A DNA stretch of 64,000 nucleotides. Origin: Streptomyces sp. SAI-135. Its GTDB lineage: Bacteria > Actinomycetota > Actinomycetes > Streptomycetales > Streptomycetaceae. The notes beneath the pieces are model-generated. The model made no database searches, was not told where the DNA came from, and saw only the letters and a list, made by a program, of their open reading frames with translations. A program made the position numbers and the translations under genes. This document shows, one piece after another, positions 41,726 to 50,633 of this stretch (the stretch's first letter is position 1; each line of letters starts with the position of its first letter). The stretch lies in the NCBI RefSeq assembly GCF_029893805.1, contig NZ_JARXYP010000002.1:2976001-3040000 (forward strand), read 5' to 3'.

Positions 41726-42524
41726 GCAGCTCCCGCAGGATCCGCTCCCCCGCCAGCACGCCCCGCTCCGGCAACGCGCTGATCGCCGGAGCGGTCCAGT
41801 TCTCGTCCGCCAGCTCCCCGTGCCCCGGCCGCCAGCCCCGGTCGGCCGCGAGCAGCAGGTCGGCGTCGAGCAGGGAGTCGCCCGCGGCCAGCGTCAGGCC
41901 GGCCCCGGTGCGCCGGGCCACCTCGCGCACGGCCGCGCTCTTGGTGAGCGGCTTGGGGACGGCGTAGATCTTGCGGCCCTGGAGGGAGACGGTCCAGCCG
42001 CGGCTCTCGGCCCACACCGCGAGCTCCTTCACCCAGTCCTCGGGCAGCAGTTCGCGCTCGACGACGAGGTAGGCGAAGAGGTCCTCGGCGACGCGGTGCT
42101 TGCGCACCCACAGCGGGTCGGCCGTCTTCTGGAGGTGCCCGGTGATCTCCTCCAGCGGGGCGCACTCGTCGGCGAGGCGGGCCATGACCTGCGCGTGCCA
42201 GTCGAGGTCGGTGACGCCGTCGACCAGCAGATGGCCGCCGTTCGCGCAGATCGCGTAGGCGGGCGGCGGGCCGGGCAGGTTGATGCGCTGGTACTGCTTG
42301 CGGGTCCGGGTCGTCGTCGGCACGAACACCGCCGCGTCCCCGAGCTCGCAGAGCAGTCCCGCCGCGGCCTCCGTCAGGTAGGAAAGCGGTCTGCTCTCGT
42401 GCACCTCCACGCAGAGCAGCCGGGGCGCCCGCGCGTCCGGCATGGTCAGCGCGAGGGCGGCGGCGGAGTAGATGAGCGTGCGGTCGAGGTCGCTGGCGAC
42501 CAGCACCGGGGCCTGCGTGGCCAT
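41700..42524 (-). CDS. HAD hydrolase of the Ter stress cluster
   Basis: A 274-aa HAD-superfamily enzyme with motif I VASDLDRTLIYS, a large C2-type cap with ANGGHLLVDG, Lys in KPLTKSAAV and motif IV AAGDSLLDADLLLAA. It is the standard HAD of Ter clusters predicted by Anantharaman and Aravind to act in making a nucleoside-like metabolite. Its ATG overlaps the upstream gene's TGA by one base (TGATG), so it is translationally coupled. Last gene of a three-gene leftward operon. Confidence 0.88.
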   Translation of the reverse strand: MATQAPVLVASDLDRTLIYSAAALALTMPDARAPRLLCVEVHESRPLSYLTEAAAGLLCELGDAAVFVPTTTRTRKQYQRINLPGPPPAYAICANGGHLLVDGVTDLDWHAQVMARLADECAPLEEITGHLQKTADPLWVRKHRVAEDLFAYLVVERELLPEDWVKELAVWAESRGWTVSLQGRKIYAVPKPLTKSAAVREVARRTGAGLTLAAGDSLLDADLLLAADRGWRPGHGELADENWTAPAISALPERGVLAGERILRELLRTARTPL

Positions 42525-45007
42525 CAGACCGACACCGCCTTGCCGTCGGCGCCCGTCGCGCCCCGCGTGTACTTGGGGTGGATCAACCCCACGCAGGTGT
42601 ACGGGAGTTCGGCGACCTCTTCGACCGGGACACCTCGCTGCTCGGCCAACAGGCGTACGTGCGCCAGGTCCGCGCCCGCACCGGCCCTCGCCAGGATCTT
42701 CCAGGGCACCCGCCGCAGCAGCACCCGGGTGGTCTCGCCGACCCCCGGCTTGACGAGGTTGACGTCGTGGATGCCGTACTCCTCACTGATGCGCTCGACC
42801 GCGGCCCAGCCCTCCCAGGTGGGCTCGCGGTCCCCGGCCAGCAGTTCCTTCACGGTGGCGTCGACGGCGTCCACCACCTCGGGGAAACGGGCGGCGACGG
42901 CGTCCAGGAAGTCCACCGACACGTCGGCACCGGCGAGTTCGCGGTAGAACTTCGCGCCGTGGAAGTCGTGCGGGCCGACCAGGTCGGCGCGCAGGACCGT
43001 ACGCGAGATCAGGCCCGACACGGTGGAGTTGAGGCAGGCGGAGGGGATCAGGAAGTCCTCGCGGGTGCCGTACGTCCGCACGCACGAGCCCGGGTCGGCG
43101 AGGACGGCGATCTCCGGGTCGAAGCCCGTGGGGCCGCCCTCGGCCTCGAACCGCTCGATGGCTTCCGCCAGTTCGCGGGTGATCGCGCCCTTGCCGGTCC
43201 AGCCGTCGACGAAGACGACGTCGGCGGGGTCGTGGTGGGCGGCCAGCCAGCGCAGGGCGTTGGCGTCGATACCGCGGCCGCGGACGATCGAGACCGCGTA
43301 GTGCGGCAGTTCGAGACCGTGGCGGAACCGGGCCCAGCGGCGCATCAGGACACCGACGGGCGTGCCGGCGCGGGCGAGGGAGACGAGGACGGGACGGGGC
43401 GAGCGCTCCTGGAGCACGATCTCCGTGACGGCGCCGACGGCCTGGGCCAGCCGCGCGGCGGACTCCTCGAGAGCCGTCCGGAACAGCTCCTGGTACTGCT
43501 CGCTCGGCTGGTACTCCACGGGCAGCGACTCCGCATAGTGCGCGCCGCCGCTCTGGATGGCCTCCTCGCGCTCCTCGGTCGGCGCCTCCAGCGTGACGTC
43601 CGAGAGGTCCTGGAGCAGCCAGCCGACCTCCTCGGGGGCGTACGAGGAGAAGGCGGGGCCGCGGAGGGGCTCGGGGAGCATGGGGGGCCTTTCGGGGGTG
43701 TGGCTGGGGACGACGGCGAGGACGACCTGCCGGCTGTGCGCGGCGAGTTGGGCCAGGAGGCCGTCGGGGGCGTGCAGTTCGGGGGTGTCGGCGGCCGAGT
43801 CGACGACCGCGATCACCGCGTCGAAGCCGGCGCCGGCGACGTTGTACGCGTAGCGGTCGCCGGGGCCGTCCGCCGGGTTGTCGTGGGCCGGGAAGGTCAG
43901 GCGGGTGCGGATCGCGTAACCGGGGTCGTCCACCGCGAGCACCGGGGAGCGGGTGGTGGTGGAGTAGGTCACCTCGACGTCCTGCACGACCTGTTCGAGC
44001 TCTCGGGCGAGTCTCAGCGGGGCGTACATCAGCTCTTCGAAGCCGAGGATGTGCACGCGGCGCGCGTCTCGTGGGAGGGCTTCGGCCAACCTGGCGGTCA
44101 TCGCGGGGAGTTCGGATTCGAGGCGTATTCGGTGTGCCGGGGTGAAGCCGTGGCGGCCGCCGTCGGGGAGGCCTCGGGGCCACGAGAGGTCTATGCGGTT
44201 GATCGCCGGGTGCGGGTGCGTGGGGGCTTGTCGCGCCCACGCGGCGCCGGCCGCAGATTCAACACAGCCCCGCGCCCCTGGGCGGGACACCTCATACCTT
44301 GCTACAAGGTCCTGGCCCTTTTCCAGAACGCCCTCCGGCAGCTTTACGGTGCCCGACACCGTCGCCACCAAGTCCACTCTCGCGTTGATTTCCCGCGCGA
44401 AGTCCACCAGACGACTCGCGTCCTGCGGCGACCTCATGTCCACCAGTGCGACCACGACGTACCGGTCCCGGGGATACCGGCCGTGCACATCCCTGATCGT
44501 GTTCAGGACCGTGTTGCCCGTCGAGAACTCGTCGTCCACGAGGACCAGGGGGCCGTCACCGGCCAGCAGGTCGGGGTTCTCCGGCAGCAGGAGGTGGGAC
44601 GTGGCGTGGGAGTGGGACTCCTCGAAGCCGCCCGCGGGGGCCACGCCGGGTACCGGGCGGCGGGTGGAGTGCAGGTAGGGGGCGAGGGCGACGCCGTCGG
44701 CGACGGAGTGGCCGAGGCCCGTCGCCGTCTCCGCGTAGCCGAGGACGACCGCGCGGGCCGCCTCCTCGTCGCCCAGGAGGTCGCGGACCCGGCGGCCCAG
44801 GGCGAAGCCGTGGCCGTAGACCACGGAGGGTGACTGCGGGACGTGTTTGCCCAGCACGTTGGAGACCAGCAGATGGGCCCGCTTGGGGTTGCGGCGCAGG
44901 GCCAGTCCCAGCAGGTCGGTCAGCCGGTCGTCGCCGACGAGTTCGACGCCGAGCCGGTCGGCGACCCATGTCCCCGACCAGACCCGGTCGTTCACTGCCT
45001 TGTTCAT
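42524..45007 (-). CDS. PRTase_2 - TRSP - PRTase_1 fusion of the Ter cluster
   Basis: An 827-aa protein. The N-terminal phosphoribosyltransferase-like domain has the PRPP loop LVLVDDEFSTGNT (155-165). A TRSP domain follows (RRVHILGFEELMYAPLRLAREL). The C-terminal domain (formerly annotated StiP) has a second PRPP-type loop VFVDGWTGKGAIT. Two PRTases in one chain fit the predicted synthesis of a nucleotide-like signal. ATG 45007 is preferred; GTG 45025 is possible. Residues about 242-268 (PGARGCVESAAGAAWARQAP ...) coincide with an interspersed DNA repeat and look like an in-frame insertion between domains. Confidence 0.87.
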   Translation of the reverse strand: MNKAVNDRVWSGTWVADRLGVELVGDDRLTDLLGLALRRNPKRAHLLVSNVLGKHVPQSPSVVYGHGFALGRRVRDLLGDEEAARAVVLGYAETATGLGHSVADGVALAPYLHSTRRPVPGVAPAGGFEESHSHATSHLLLPENPDLLAGDGPLVLVDDEFSTGNTVLNTIRDVHGRYPRDRYVVVALVDMRSPQDASRLVDFAREINARVDLVATVSGTVKLPEGVLEKGQDLVARYEVSRPGARGCVESAAGAAWARQAPTHPHPAINRIDLSWPRGLPDGGRHGFTPAHRIRLESELPAMTARLAEALPRDARRVHILGFEELMYAPLRLARELEQVVQDVEVTYSTTTRSPVLAVDDPGYAIRTRLTFPAHDNPADGPGDRYAYNVAGAGFDAVIAVVDSAADTPELHAPDGLLAQLAAHSRQVVLAVVPSHTPERPPMLPEPLRGPAFSSYAPEEVGWLLQDLSDVTLEAPTEEREEAIQSGGAHYAESLPVEYQPSEQYQELFRTALEESAARLAQAVGAVTEIVLQERSPRPVLVSLARAGTPVGVLMRRWARFRHGLELPHYAVSIVRGRGIDANALRWLAAHHDPADVVFVDGWTGKGAITRELAEAIERFEAEGGPTGFDPEIAVLADPGSCVRTYGTREDFLIPSACLNSTVSGLISRTVLRADLVGPHDFHGAKFYRELAGADVSVDFLDAVAARFPEVVDAVDATVKELLAGDREPTWEGWAAVERISEEYGIHDVNLVKPGVGETTRVLLRRVPWKILARAGAGADLAHVRLLAEQRGVPVEEVAELPYTCVGLIHPKYTRGATGADGKAVSV
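44208..44280. repeat. Interspersed palindromic element inserted in a coding sequence
   Basis: The segment with GGGGCTTGTCGCGCCCACGC and AACACAGCCCCGCGCCCCTG has inverted ends (GGGGCT..GT / AC..AGCCCC) and strongly resembles a short repeat I know from many Streptomyces intergenic regions. Here it lies in frame inside the PRTase fusion gene. A genome-wide search is required to prove its copy number. Confidence 0.55.
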
Positions 45008-45031
45008 GCGTCCCTTGGTGTTCACGGATGA

Positions 45032-46195
45032 TCAGCCGGAGATTCCGGCGGCGAGCAGTTCCACGAAGCCGATGTCCTCGTTGGCCACCCCGAAGACCTC
45101 GGCGCGCAGCAGGGTCCGCTCGGCCCAGGCGCGGTGCGGCTTCACCTCGTTCATCTTGTTCGTGTACTGCGACCGCAGCACCCCGCCGCCACCGCGCTCG
45201 GGCCGCAGGATGTCCTGCGCGTCGCTGAACTCCTCGTGGCTGACCACGGACAGCGCGTGCACGGGCAGCACGTGCGAGGGGTGGATGCAGGTCTTGCCGA
45301 GCAGGCCGTTGGCCTGGTCGAGGGTGATCTCGCGCAGCAGGCCGTCCATGGCGTGCTCGATGAGCGCCTCGCGCAGTTCCTCGGCCTGGCCCTCCAGGAA
45401 GGGGCTGCGGCGCAGCTGCGGCTTGAACATGCGCTCCTGGACCCGGAAGTACTCCCAGACCGGCCCGGTGACGGTGAAGCCGGTGCCGTCGGCGCGGCCC
45501 AGCATGTTCACCACGTCGGCGATCACCGAGGCGACGATCTGGACGTCCCAGGCGGTCATGTCGGGGGCGCGGCGCAGGCCGTAGGAGGAGCAGAAGTCGG
45601 TGACGCCGAGGCGCAGCGCCAGGACCCGCTCGCGGTACTTGTCGACCGCGCGGGCGATGCCCTCCAGGGTCTCTACGCGCGTCTCGCGGTAGAGGAGCTC
45701 CGGGGACTCCAGCACCGGCATGGCGAACAGCCGGTGGCCGCTCGCGACCTCGGCGGCGGAGAGGGCCTCCAGGAAGGGGATGCCGCGCTCCTCGGTGAAC
45801 TTGGGGAGCACGAATCCGGACAGCAGCCGGACCGCGGGACCGAGCCGTCGTACGAGATCGGGTATCTGGTCGGGGGTACGGACCCGGATGAACAGCAGGG
45901 GCAGGTCCACCCGCCGCTCCGCGAGGTCCGTGAACTGCCGGACGAGGTTCTCCTCACCCTCGGCGACGTCCTCGTCACCGATGGAGTCTTCCAGGCACAG
46001 CACCATCGAGACCACGCCGCGCCCGGTCTGCTTGACGATGTCGTCGGCGAGCCGCGGCCGCGTGGCCGGACTGTACAGCGTGGCGCCCAGAGCCGCCGAG
46101 AGCAGCCGGGCCGGGGAGTCCGAGGTGAACTCGCAGGGCTCCTGGTGGAAGAGGCGCTGACGCACCTCAGGGGCGATGTGCCCGAAATGACGCAT
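45032..46195 (-). CDS. HpcH/HpaI aldolase - citrate lyase (CitE-like) of the Ter cluster
   Basis: A 387-aa TIM-barrel protein. CitE-type motifs are LYSPATRPRLADD, MVLCLEDSIGDEDV (acid metal ligand) and the later RLGVTDFCSSYGLRRAPDM and KTCIHPSHVLPV. The family uses Mg2+ and CoA thioesters, but this Ter-associated branch probably works on another 2-oxo or dicarboxylate unit. ATG 46195 with GGGGGAG upstream; a longer frame lacks coding character. First gene of the operon with the PRTase fusion and HAD. A palindrome lies 25-47 bp upstream. Confidence 0.87.
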   Translation of the reverse strand: MRHFGHIAPEVRQRLFHQEPCEFTSDSPARLLSAALGATLYSPATRPRLADDIVKQTGRGVVSMVLCLEDSIGDEDVAEGEENLVRQFTDLAERRVDLPLLFIRVRTPDQIPDLVRRLGPAVRLLSGFVLPKFTEERGIPFLEALSAAEVASGHRLFAMPVLESPELLYRETRVETLEGIARAVDKYRERVLALRLGVTDFCSSYGLRRAPDMTAWDVQIVASVIADVVNMLGRADGTGFTVTGPVWEYFRVQERMFKPQLRRSPFLEGQAEELREALIEHAMDGLLREITLDQANGLLGKTCIHPSHVLPVHALSVVSHEEFSDAQDILRPERGGGGVLRSQYTNKMNEVKPHRAWAERTLLRAEVFGVANEDIGFVELLAAGISG

Positions 46196-46219
46196 ATGAC
46201 TCCCCCGTGGTAGCTGTGA

Positions 46220-46242
46220 CACCTGTAAAGGGTTCACAGGTG
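46220..46242. promoter_or_regulatory. Inverted repeat CACCTGT-N9-ACAGGTG
   Basis: Perfect 7-bp arms lie just upstream of the aldolase gene, in the divergent region shared with the Pro-rich-tail TerD gene. It is a candidate operator or leader hairpin for the Ter operon. Confidence 0.45.
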
Positions 46243-46401
46243 GCCGGTAATAGTACGTAGGTACCCATGTCCGAGGTTCCCACCGGGCATGAATTTCAGG
46301 TAACGCAGACAAACACGGCCATGTCGACGCCGGTACGACATGAACCGGTATCCCGTACCCCCGCGTTGTCGTGACCAGGACCGAGAGGGCAGGATGACCG
46401 C

Positions 46402-47193
46402 ATGACGCACGCCATGCTGAAGGGGTCGAACGTCCCGCTGGAAGCCACCACGGTACGCGCCGTGCTGCGCTGGGCGCCCGGGCAGGGGGTCCCGGTCGTC
46501 GATGCCTCGGCGCTCCTCCTCGGCCCCGACGGTCGTGTGCGATCCGACGAGGACTTCGTCTTCTACAACCAGCCCCGGCACCCCTCCGGGAAGGTCTGGC
46601 TCCTCGGCAAGAAACGCCTCGCCGAGGGTCCCACCGACACGATCCAGACAGATCTCGCCGGTGTCGAGCCCGAGGTCAGCCAGATTCTCCTGGTCGCGTC
46701 GGTGGACGACACCTCCGTGGAGGACGCCGCCTTCGGCCGCGTGCAGGGCCTGTGCATCCTGCTGTACGACGCCTCGGTCGCCGACGGCGAGCCGCTGGTC
46801 TCCTTCGACATCAAGCCGGAGACGGGCCAGGAGACGGCCCTGATCTGCGGCGAGCTGTACCGCCGTGGCGAGGGCTGGAAGTTCCGCGCCCTGGGCGAGG
46901 GCTACGTGGAGGGCCTTCAGGGCCTGGCCACGGACTACGGCATCGTGGTGGACGAGTCCGACTCCGCCGAGACCCCGCCGCAGCCGGAGCCGGCGTCCTT
47001 CCCGCTGCCCCCGGAGCAGCCGGCGGCCCAGTCGGCCACCTCGGTCCCCACGCAGGCGGCCTACGGCTACCCCCAGCCGACGACTCCCCCGGCGACAGTC
47101 CCCGCATCGGGCTACGGCTACCCGCCCCCGGTACCGGTCGCGGCAGGCGAGTTCCGCATGCCTCCCCAGGGCCCGCAGTTCATCGGGCGGTAG
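46402..47193 (+). CDS. TerD-domain protein with Pro-rich tail
   Basis: A 263-aa protein. Residues 1-180 are a TerD domain (VLRWAPGQGVPVVDASALLLGPDGRVRSDEDFVFYNQ, ETALICGELYRRGEGWKFRALGEGY). The remainder is a disordered Pro/Ala/Gly/Tyr tail (YGYPQPTTPP, YGYPPPVPV) ending FIGR. TerD domains bind Ca2+ through clustered acidic loops; some are weaker here (GPDGRVRSDEDF). ATG 46402 is the likely start. It is transcribed away from the aldolase operon and converges on the TerA-like gene. Confidence 0.9.
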   Translation: MTHAMLKGSNVPLEATTVRAVLRWAPGQGVPVVDASALLLGPDGRVRSDEDFVFYNQPRHPSGKVWLLGKKRLAEGPTDTIQTDLAGVEPEVSQILLVASVDDTSVEDAAFGRVQGLCILLYDASVADGEPLVSFDIKPETGQETALICGELYRRGEGWKFRALGEGYVEGLQGLATDYGIVVDESDSAETPPQPEPASFPLPPEQPAAQSATSVPTQAAYGYPQPTTPPATVPASGYGYPPPVPVAAGEFRMPPQGPQFIGR

Positions 47194-47214
47194 GGAGATC
47201 CACCCGGGCGGACG

Positions 47215-47952
47215 TCACCGGTCGGCCTTCGCCTTGTAGCCCCGCCCCCACTGCAGCCCCCATCCGTACAGCCGGTCCAGCTCGCCCTGGAAGCCGTACA
47301 CGAACTGCACCTCGCGCCGTACGACGAGCTCGCCCTTGACGTTCTCGATCATCACCACCGCGCACGACCGGGCCTGCGGGTGCCGCTCGTCGAGGCCTAT
47401 CTCGATGCGCGGCCCGTTGCTCGGGTACAGCGTCACGATGGCGTGCGTACGGTCGAACGCCGGCGTCTGGTCGTAGATGTACACGAACACCAGCAGCCGC
47501 TTGATCTGGTCCCGGTGGTCGAGGTTGACGTACATCGTCTCGCCGGACGCCGACCCGAACCGGTCGTCCCCGCTGAGCTTCACGTACGGCGGGGCGTTGA
47601 CGTCGCCGAGCAGTCCGCCGAGGGGCTGTACGACCCCCTTGGTGCCGTCGGCGAGCTCGTACAGGCACCCCAGGTCGAGGTCGACGTTGACCATGCTCTG
47701 GCTGTGCCCGAGGACCTCCGGCGGCTTGAGCGCCTTGAAGGGGTGCCGCAGCAGCGACTCCCGCTGTGAGCCCCCGATGTCGGAGGTCCGCATCCGCCAG
47801 GTCAGGTTGATGCGGAGGTTCCCGGTCGCCGCGCCCTGCTTGGTGAGCGAGACCCGGTTGTGCCGCTTGGTCAGTTCGATCGCGTTGCTGGCCGCGCTGC
47901 CCGAGTCGAAGTCGACCTCACGGCCGCCCCGGAGTCCGTCCAAGAAGCCCAT
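47215..47952 (-). CDS. TerA-like tellurium-resistance/TerD-superfamily protein
   Basis: A 245-aa protein beginning MGFLDGLRGGREVDFDSGSA, with ELTKRHNRVSLTKQGAA and NVDLDLGCLYELADGTKGVVQPLG as the TerD-like double-psi core, and a central KLSGDDRFGSASGETMYVNL. It lacks the canonical DNLTGEGEGDD Ca2+ loop of the two short TerD proteins downstream. ATG 47952 follows GGGGGCGGGA; GTG 47970 would add six residues. It is a partner of TerC-TerD membrane complexes in other clusters. Confidence 0.87.
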   Translation of the reverse strand: MGFLDGLRGGREVDFDSGSAASNAIELTKRHNRVSLTKQGAATGNLRINLTWRMRTSDIGGSQRESLLRHPFKALKPPEVLGHSQSMVNVDLDLGCLYELADGTKGVVQPLGGLLGDVNAPPYVKLSGDDRFGSASGETMYVNLDHRDQIKRLLVFVYIYDQTPAFDRTHAIVTLYPSNGPRIEIGLDERHPQARSCAVVMIENVKGELVVRREVQFVYGFQGELDRLYGWGLQWGRGYKAKADR

Positions 47953-47983
47953 TCCCGCCCCCATGTCCACTGTGGAGAAGCCG

Positions 47984-48012
47984 GCGGGGCGGCCGGAGAC
48001 CGGCCGCCCCGC
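47984..48012 (-). terminator. Terminator after the TerC-like gene
   Basis: A perfect 13-bp GC stem GCGGGGCGGCCGG / CCGGCCGCCCCGC with a 3-nt loop lies between the TerC-like stop and the TerA-like start on the same strand. Confidence 0.75.
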
Positions 48013-48039
48013 TCAGAGCGTTCCTCACCCGGAAGGGTG

Positions 48040-49188
48040 TCACACCCCGGACGAGACCTCAGTCTTCTCGTCCGAGCCCGCGGCTTTTCCCTCGGCGGCC
48101 GCCAGCGCCCTGTTGCGGCGCACCGAGGACCAGAAGGACCAGCCGATCAGGATGACACCGACCATGCCGGTGATGAGCTCGTGGATCTCGTACTGGATGG
48201 TGACCATGAGGATCACCGCGAGGGCGCCGATCGCGTAGTGGGCGCCGTGCTCCAGGTAGACGTAGTCGTCGAGGGTGCCCTGGCGGACCAGGTACACGGT
48301 GAGCGACCGGACGTACATCGCGCCGATGCCGAGGCCGAGCGCCATCAGGACGATGTCGTTGGTGATGGCGAACGCGCCGATCACCCCGTCGAAGGAGAAC
48401 GAGGCGTCCAGGACCTCCAGGTAGAGGAACATGAAGAACGCGGCCTGCCCCGCCAGCTTGATCGCCGACTTGGGCTTGCCCTCGCGTTCGGCCCGTTCCT
48501 CCTCCTCGTGCTCGCGCTCCTCCTCCTCTTCGAGTTTGTCCTCGAAGTAGCCGGAGAGACCACCGACGATCATGTAGGTGATCAGGCCCGCGACACCGGA
48601 GATCAGGACCGTCTGTGCCTTGTCGACATGGGTGCCGCCGTGCTGGTGGGCCTGGGTGGCGAAGGTGAAGGCGGTGATCAGCAGGACGATCAGCGCGATG
48701 CAGACCGACAGCATGTCGACCTTGCCGAGCTTGGCCAGCGGCCGCTCCAGCCAGGCCAGCCACTTGATGTCCCGGTCCTCGAAGATGAAGTCCAGGAAGA
48801 TCATCAGCAGGAACATGCCACCGAACGCGGCGATCGCCGGGTGCGCGTCGGTGACCAGCTCCTGGTAGTGGTCCTTGTTGTTGAGCGCGAGGTCGACGGC
48901 CTCGATGGGCCCCATCTTGGCGCTGATCGCGACGATCACGACGGGGAAGACCAGCCGCATGCCGAACACGGCGATCAGGACACCGATCGTGAGGAAGATC
49001 TTCTGCCAGAAGGCGTTCATCTTCTTCAGGATTCCGGCGTTGACCACCGCGTTGTCGAACGACAGGGAGATCTCGAGGACGGAGAGGATCGCCACGACGC
49101 CGAAGCCTTCCCACCCCCCGTAGAAGACCGCAGCGACCAGGCCGAGCGCGGTGACCGCGAACGACCAGCCGAAGGTTTTGAGAACCAC
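48040..49188 (-). CDS. TerC/DUF475-family integral membrane protein
   Basis: A 382-aa protein with about 8-9 hydrophobic helices. The acidic intramembrane signatures EISLSFDNAVVNA and DASFSFDGVIGAF, one in each half, are typical of TerC/DUF475 and are thought to bind metal ions. A cytoplasmic loop (about 205-230) is a run of Glu/Arg (KLEEEEEREHEEEERAE). It probably serves as the membrane platform for TerD proteins or as a metal exporter. GTG 49188; no strong ribosome site is visible. Confidence 0.9.
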   Translation of the reverse strand: MVLKTFGWSFAVTALGLVAAVFYGGWEGFGVVAILSVLEISLSFDNAVVNAGILKKMNAFWQKIFLTIGVLIAVFGMRLVFPVVIVAISAKMGPIEAVDLALNNKDHYQELVTDAHPAIAAFGGMFLLMIFLDFIFEDRDIKWLAWLERPLAKLGKVDMLSVCIALIVLLITAFTFATQAHQHGGTHVDKAQTVLISGVAGLITYMIVGGLSGYFEDKLEEEEEREHEEEERAEREGKPKSAIKLAGQAAFFMFLYLEVLDASFSFDGVIGAFAITNDIVLMALGLGIGAMYVRSLTVYLVRQGTLDDYVYLEHGAHYAIGALAVILMVTIQYEIHELITGMVGVILIGWSFWSSVRRNRALAAAEGKAAGSDEKTEVSSGV

Positions 49189-49313
49189 TGGCTACCCAAT
49201 CCGTACGTGTACGGGGTTCCCCCGTGCCGCACTCGGCTTTACGAAACTTTGAAGCGAAGTGTAGTCGGGTACCCCCGAAGCCCCACCAGGCCCCGGCTTT
49301 TGCTCATATCGCG

Positions 49314-49889
49314 CTATGAGACGTTGACTCCGAAGTCCAGGGCGATGCCCCGGAGCCCCGACGCGTACCCCTGTCCGACCGCCCTGAACTTCCACTCACC
49401 CTGGTAGCGATAGAGCTCGCCGAAGATCATCGCGGTCTCGGTGGAGGCGTCCTCGGAGAGGTCGTAGCGGGCCAGCTCCTGGCCGTCGGCCTGGTTGACC
49501 ACGCGGATGAAGGCGTTGCTGACCTGACCGAAGGTCTGGCCGCGGTTGTCGGCGTCATGGATCGACACCGGGAAGACGATCTTGTCGCACCGGTCCGGCA
49601 CCTGGGAGAGGTCGACCAGGATCGACTCGTCGTCGCCCTCGCCCTCACCGGTGAGGTTGTCGCCGGTGTGCTCCACCGAGCCCTCCGGGCTCTTGAGCTG
49701 GTTGTAGAAGACGAAGTACTCGTCACCCAGGACCCGCGCGCTGCTGCACATCAGGGCGCTGGCGTCGAGGTCGAAGTCGGCTCCGGTGGTGGAGCGCGCG
49801 TCCCAGCCGAGTCCGACCATCACCTGGGTGAGGTTGGGGGCGGCCTTGGACAGGGAGACGTTTCCTCCCTTGGCGAGCGTGACGCCCAT
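49314..49889 (-). CDS. TerD-family stress protein, copy 1
   Basis: A 191-aa compact TerD domain: GVTLAKGGNVSLSKAAPNLTQVMVGLGWDAR, Ca2+-binding acidic stretches DFDLDASAL and DNLTGEGEGDDESI, and ELYRYQGEWKFRAVGQGYASGL. All calcium loops are intact. ATG 49889, with GGGAGGG upstream. It is about 70% identical by eye to the next TerD, so a recent tandem duplication is likely. Role: cytoplasmic calcium-binding partner in the Ter stress complex. Confidence 0.93.
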   Translation of the reverse strand: MGVTLAKGGNVSLSKAAPNLTQVMVGLGWDARSTTGADFDLDASALMCSSARVLGDEYFVFYNQLKSPEGSVEHTGDNLTGEGEGDDESILVDLSQVPDRCDKIVFPVSIHDADNRGQTFGQVSNAFIRVVNQADGQELARYDLSEDASTETAMIFGELYRYQGEWKFRAVGQGYASGLRGIALDFGVNVS

Positions 49890-49988
49890 GTGCTGTTCCC
49901 TCCCCGAGAGTGTGCTGCTGTGCTGTACCTGCACGTCCGGCGCCGCACTCAAACGGTGCGACGCCGGACGGGGGACCAGGGGATGGTC

Positions 49989-50564
49989 CTAGACGTTGAC
50001 GCCGAAGTCCTGGGCGATACCGCGCAGGCCCGAGGCGTAGCCCTGGCCGATGGCGCGGAACTTCCACTCCGCGCCGTTGCGGTAGAGCTCGCCGAAGACC
50101 ATGGCGGTCTCGGTGGACGCGTCCTCGGAGAGGTCGTAGCGGGCGATCTCGGCGCCGCCGGCCTGGTTCACGACGCGGATGAACGCGTTGCGCACCTGGC
50201 CGAAGGACTGCTGACGGTTCTCGGCGTCGTAGATCGAGACGGGGAAGACGATCTTGTCGACGTCGGCCGGGACGTTGGCCAGGTCGACCTTGATCTGCTC
50301 GTCGTCGCCCTCGCCCTCACCGGTGAGGTTGTCGCCGGTGTGCTCGACCGAGCCGTCCGCGCTCTTGAGGTTGTTGAAGAAGACGAAGTTCGCGTCGCTG
50401 GCGACCTTGCCGGCCGCGTTCAGCAGCAGCGCGCTCGCGTCCAGGTCGAAGTCGGTACCGGTCGTGGTGCGGACGTCCCACCCCAGACCAACGATGACCG
50501 CGGTCAGGCCCGGGGCCTCCTTGGTCAGCGATACGTTGCCGCCCTTGCTGAGGCTGACTCCCAC
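49989..50564 (-). CDS. TerD-family stress protein, copy 2
   Basis: A 191-aa TerD domain starting GVSLSKGGNVSLTKEAPGLTAVIVGLGWD with DFDLDASALLL and DNLTGEGEGDDEQI calcium loops. GTG 50564 is chosen because GGAGG ends 4 nt upstream. It is transcribed toward copy 1 with a 99-bp gap. Its leader contains a GGGAAC-N18-CGTT element that resembles a SigR-type stress promoter, fitting a role in oxidative or envelope stress. Confidence 0.93.
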   Translation of the reverse strand: MGVSLSKGGNVSLTKEAPGLTAVIVGLGWDVRTTTGTDFDLDASALLLNAAGKVASDANFVFFNNLKSADGSVEHTGDNLTGEGEGDDEQIKVDLANVPADVDKIVFPVSIYDAENRQQSFGQVRNAFIRVVNQAGGAEIARYDLSEDASTETAMVFGELYRNGAEWKFRAIGQGYASGLRGIAQDFGVNV

Positions 50565-50605
50565 GAGTCCTCCATAGGTTTGCTGTTTGAAGATGCTGCC
50601 GGATC

Positions 50606-50633
50606 AACGATTCGATCCTAGTGACGGGTTCCC
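50606..50633 (-). promoter_or_regulatory. SigR-like ECF promoter before terD
   Basis: Reading the minus strand, GGGAAC (50633-50628) and CGTT (50609-50606) are separated by exactly 18 bp, one mismatch from the SigR consensus GGGAAT-N18-CGTT. The transcript would begin about 35-40 nt upstream of GTG 50564. Confidence 0.45.
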
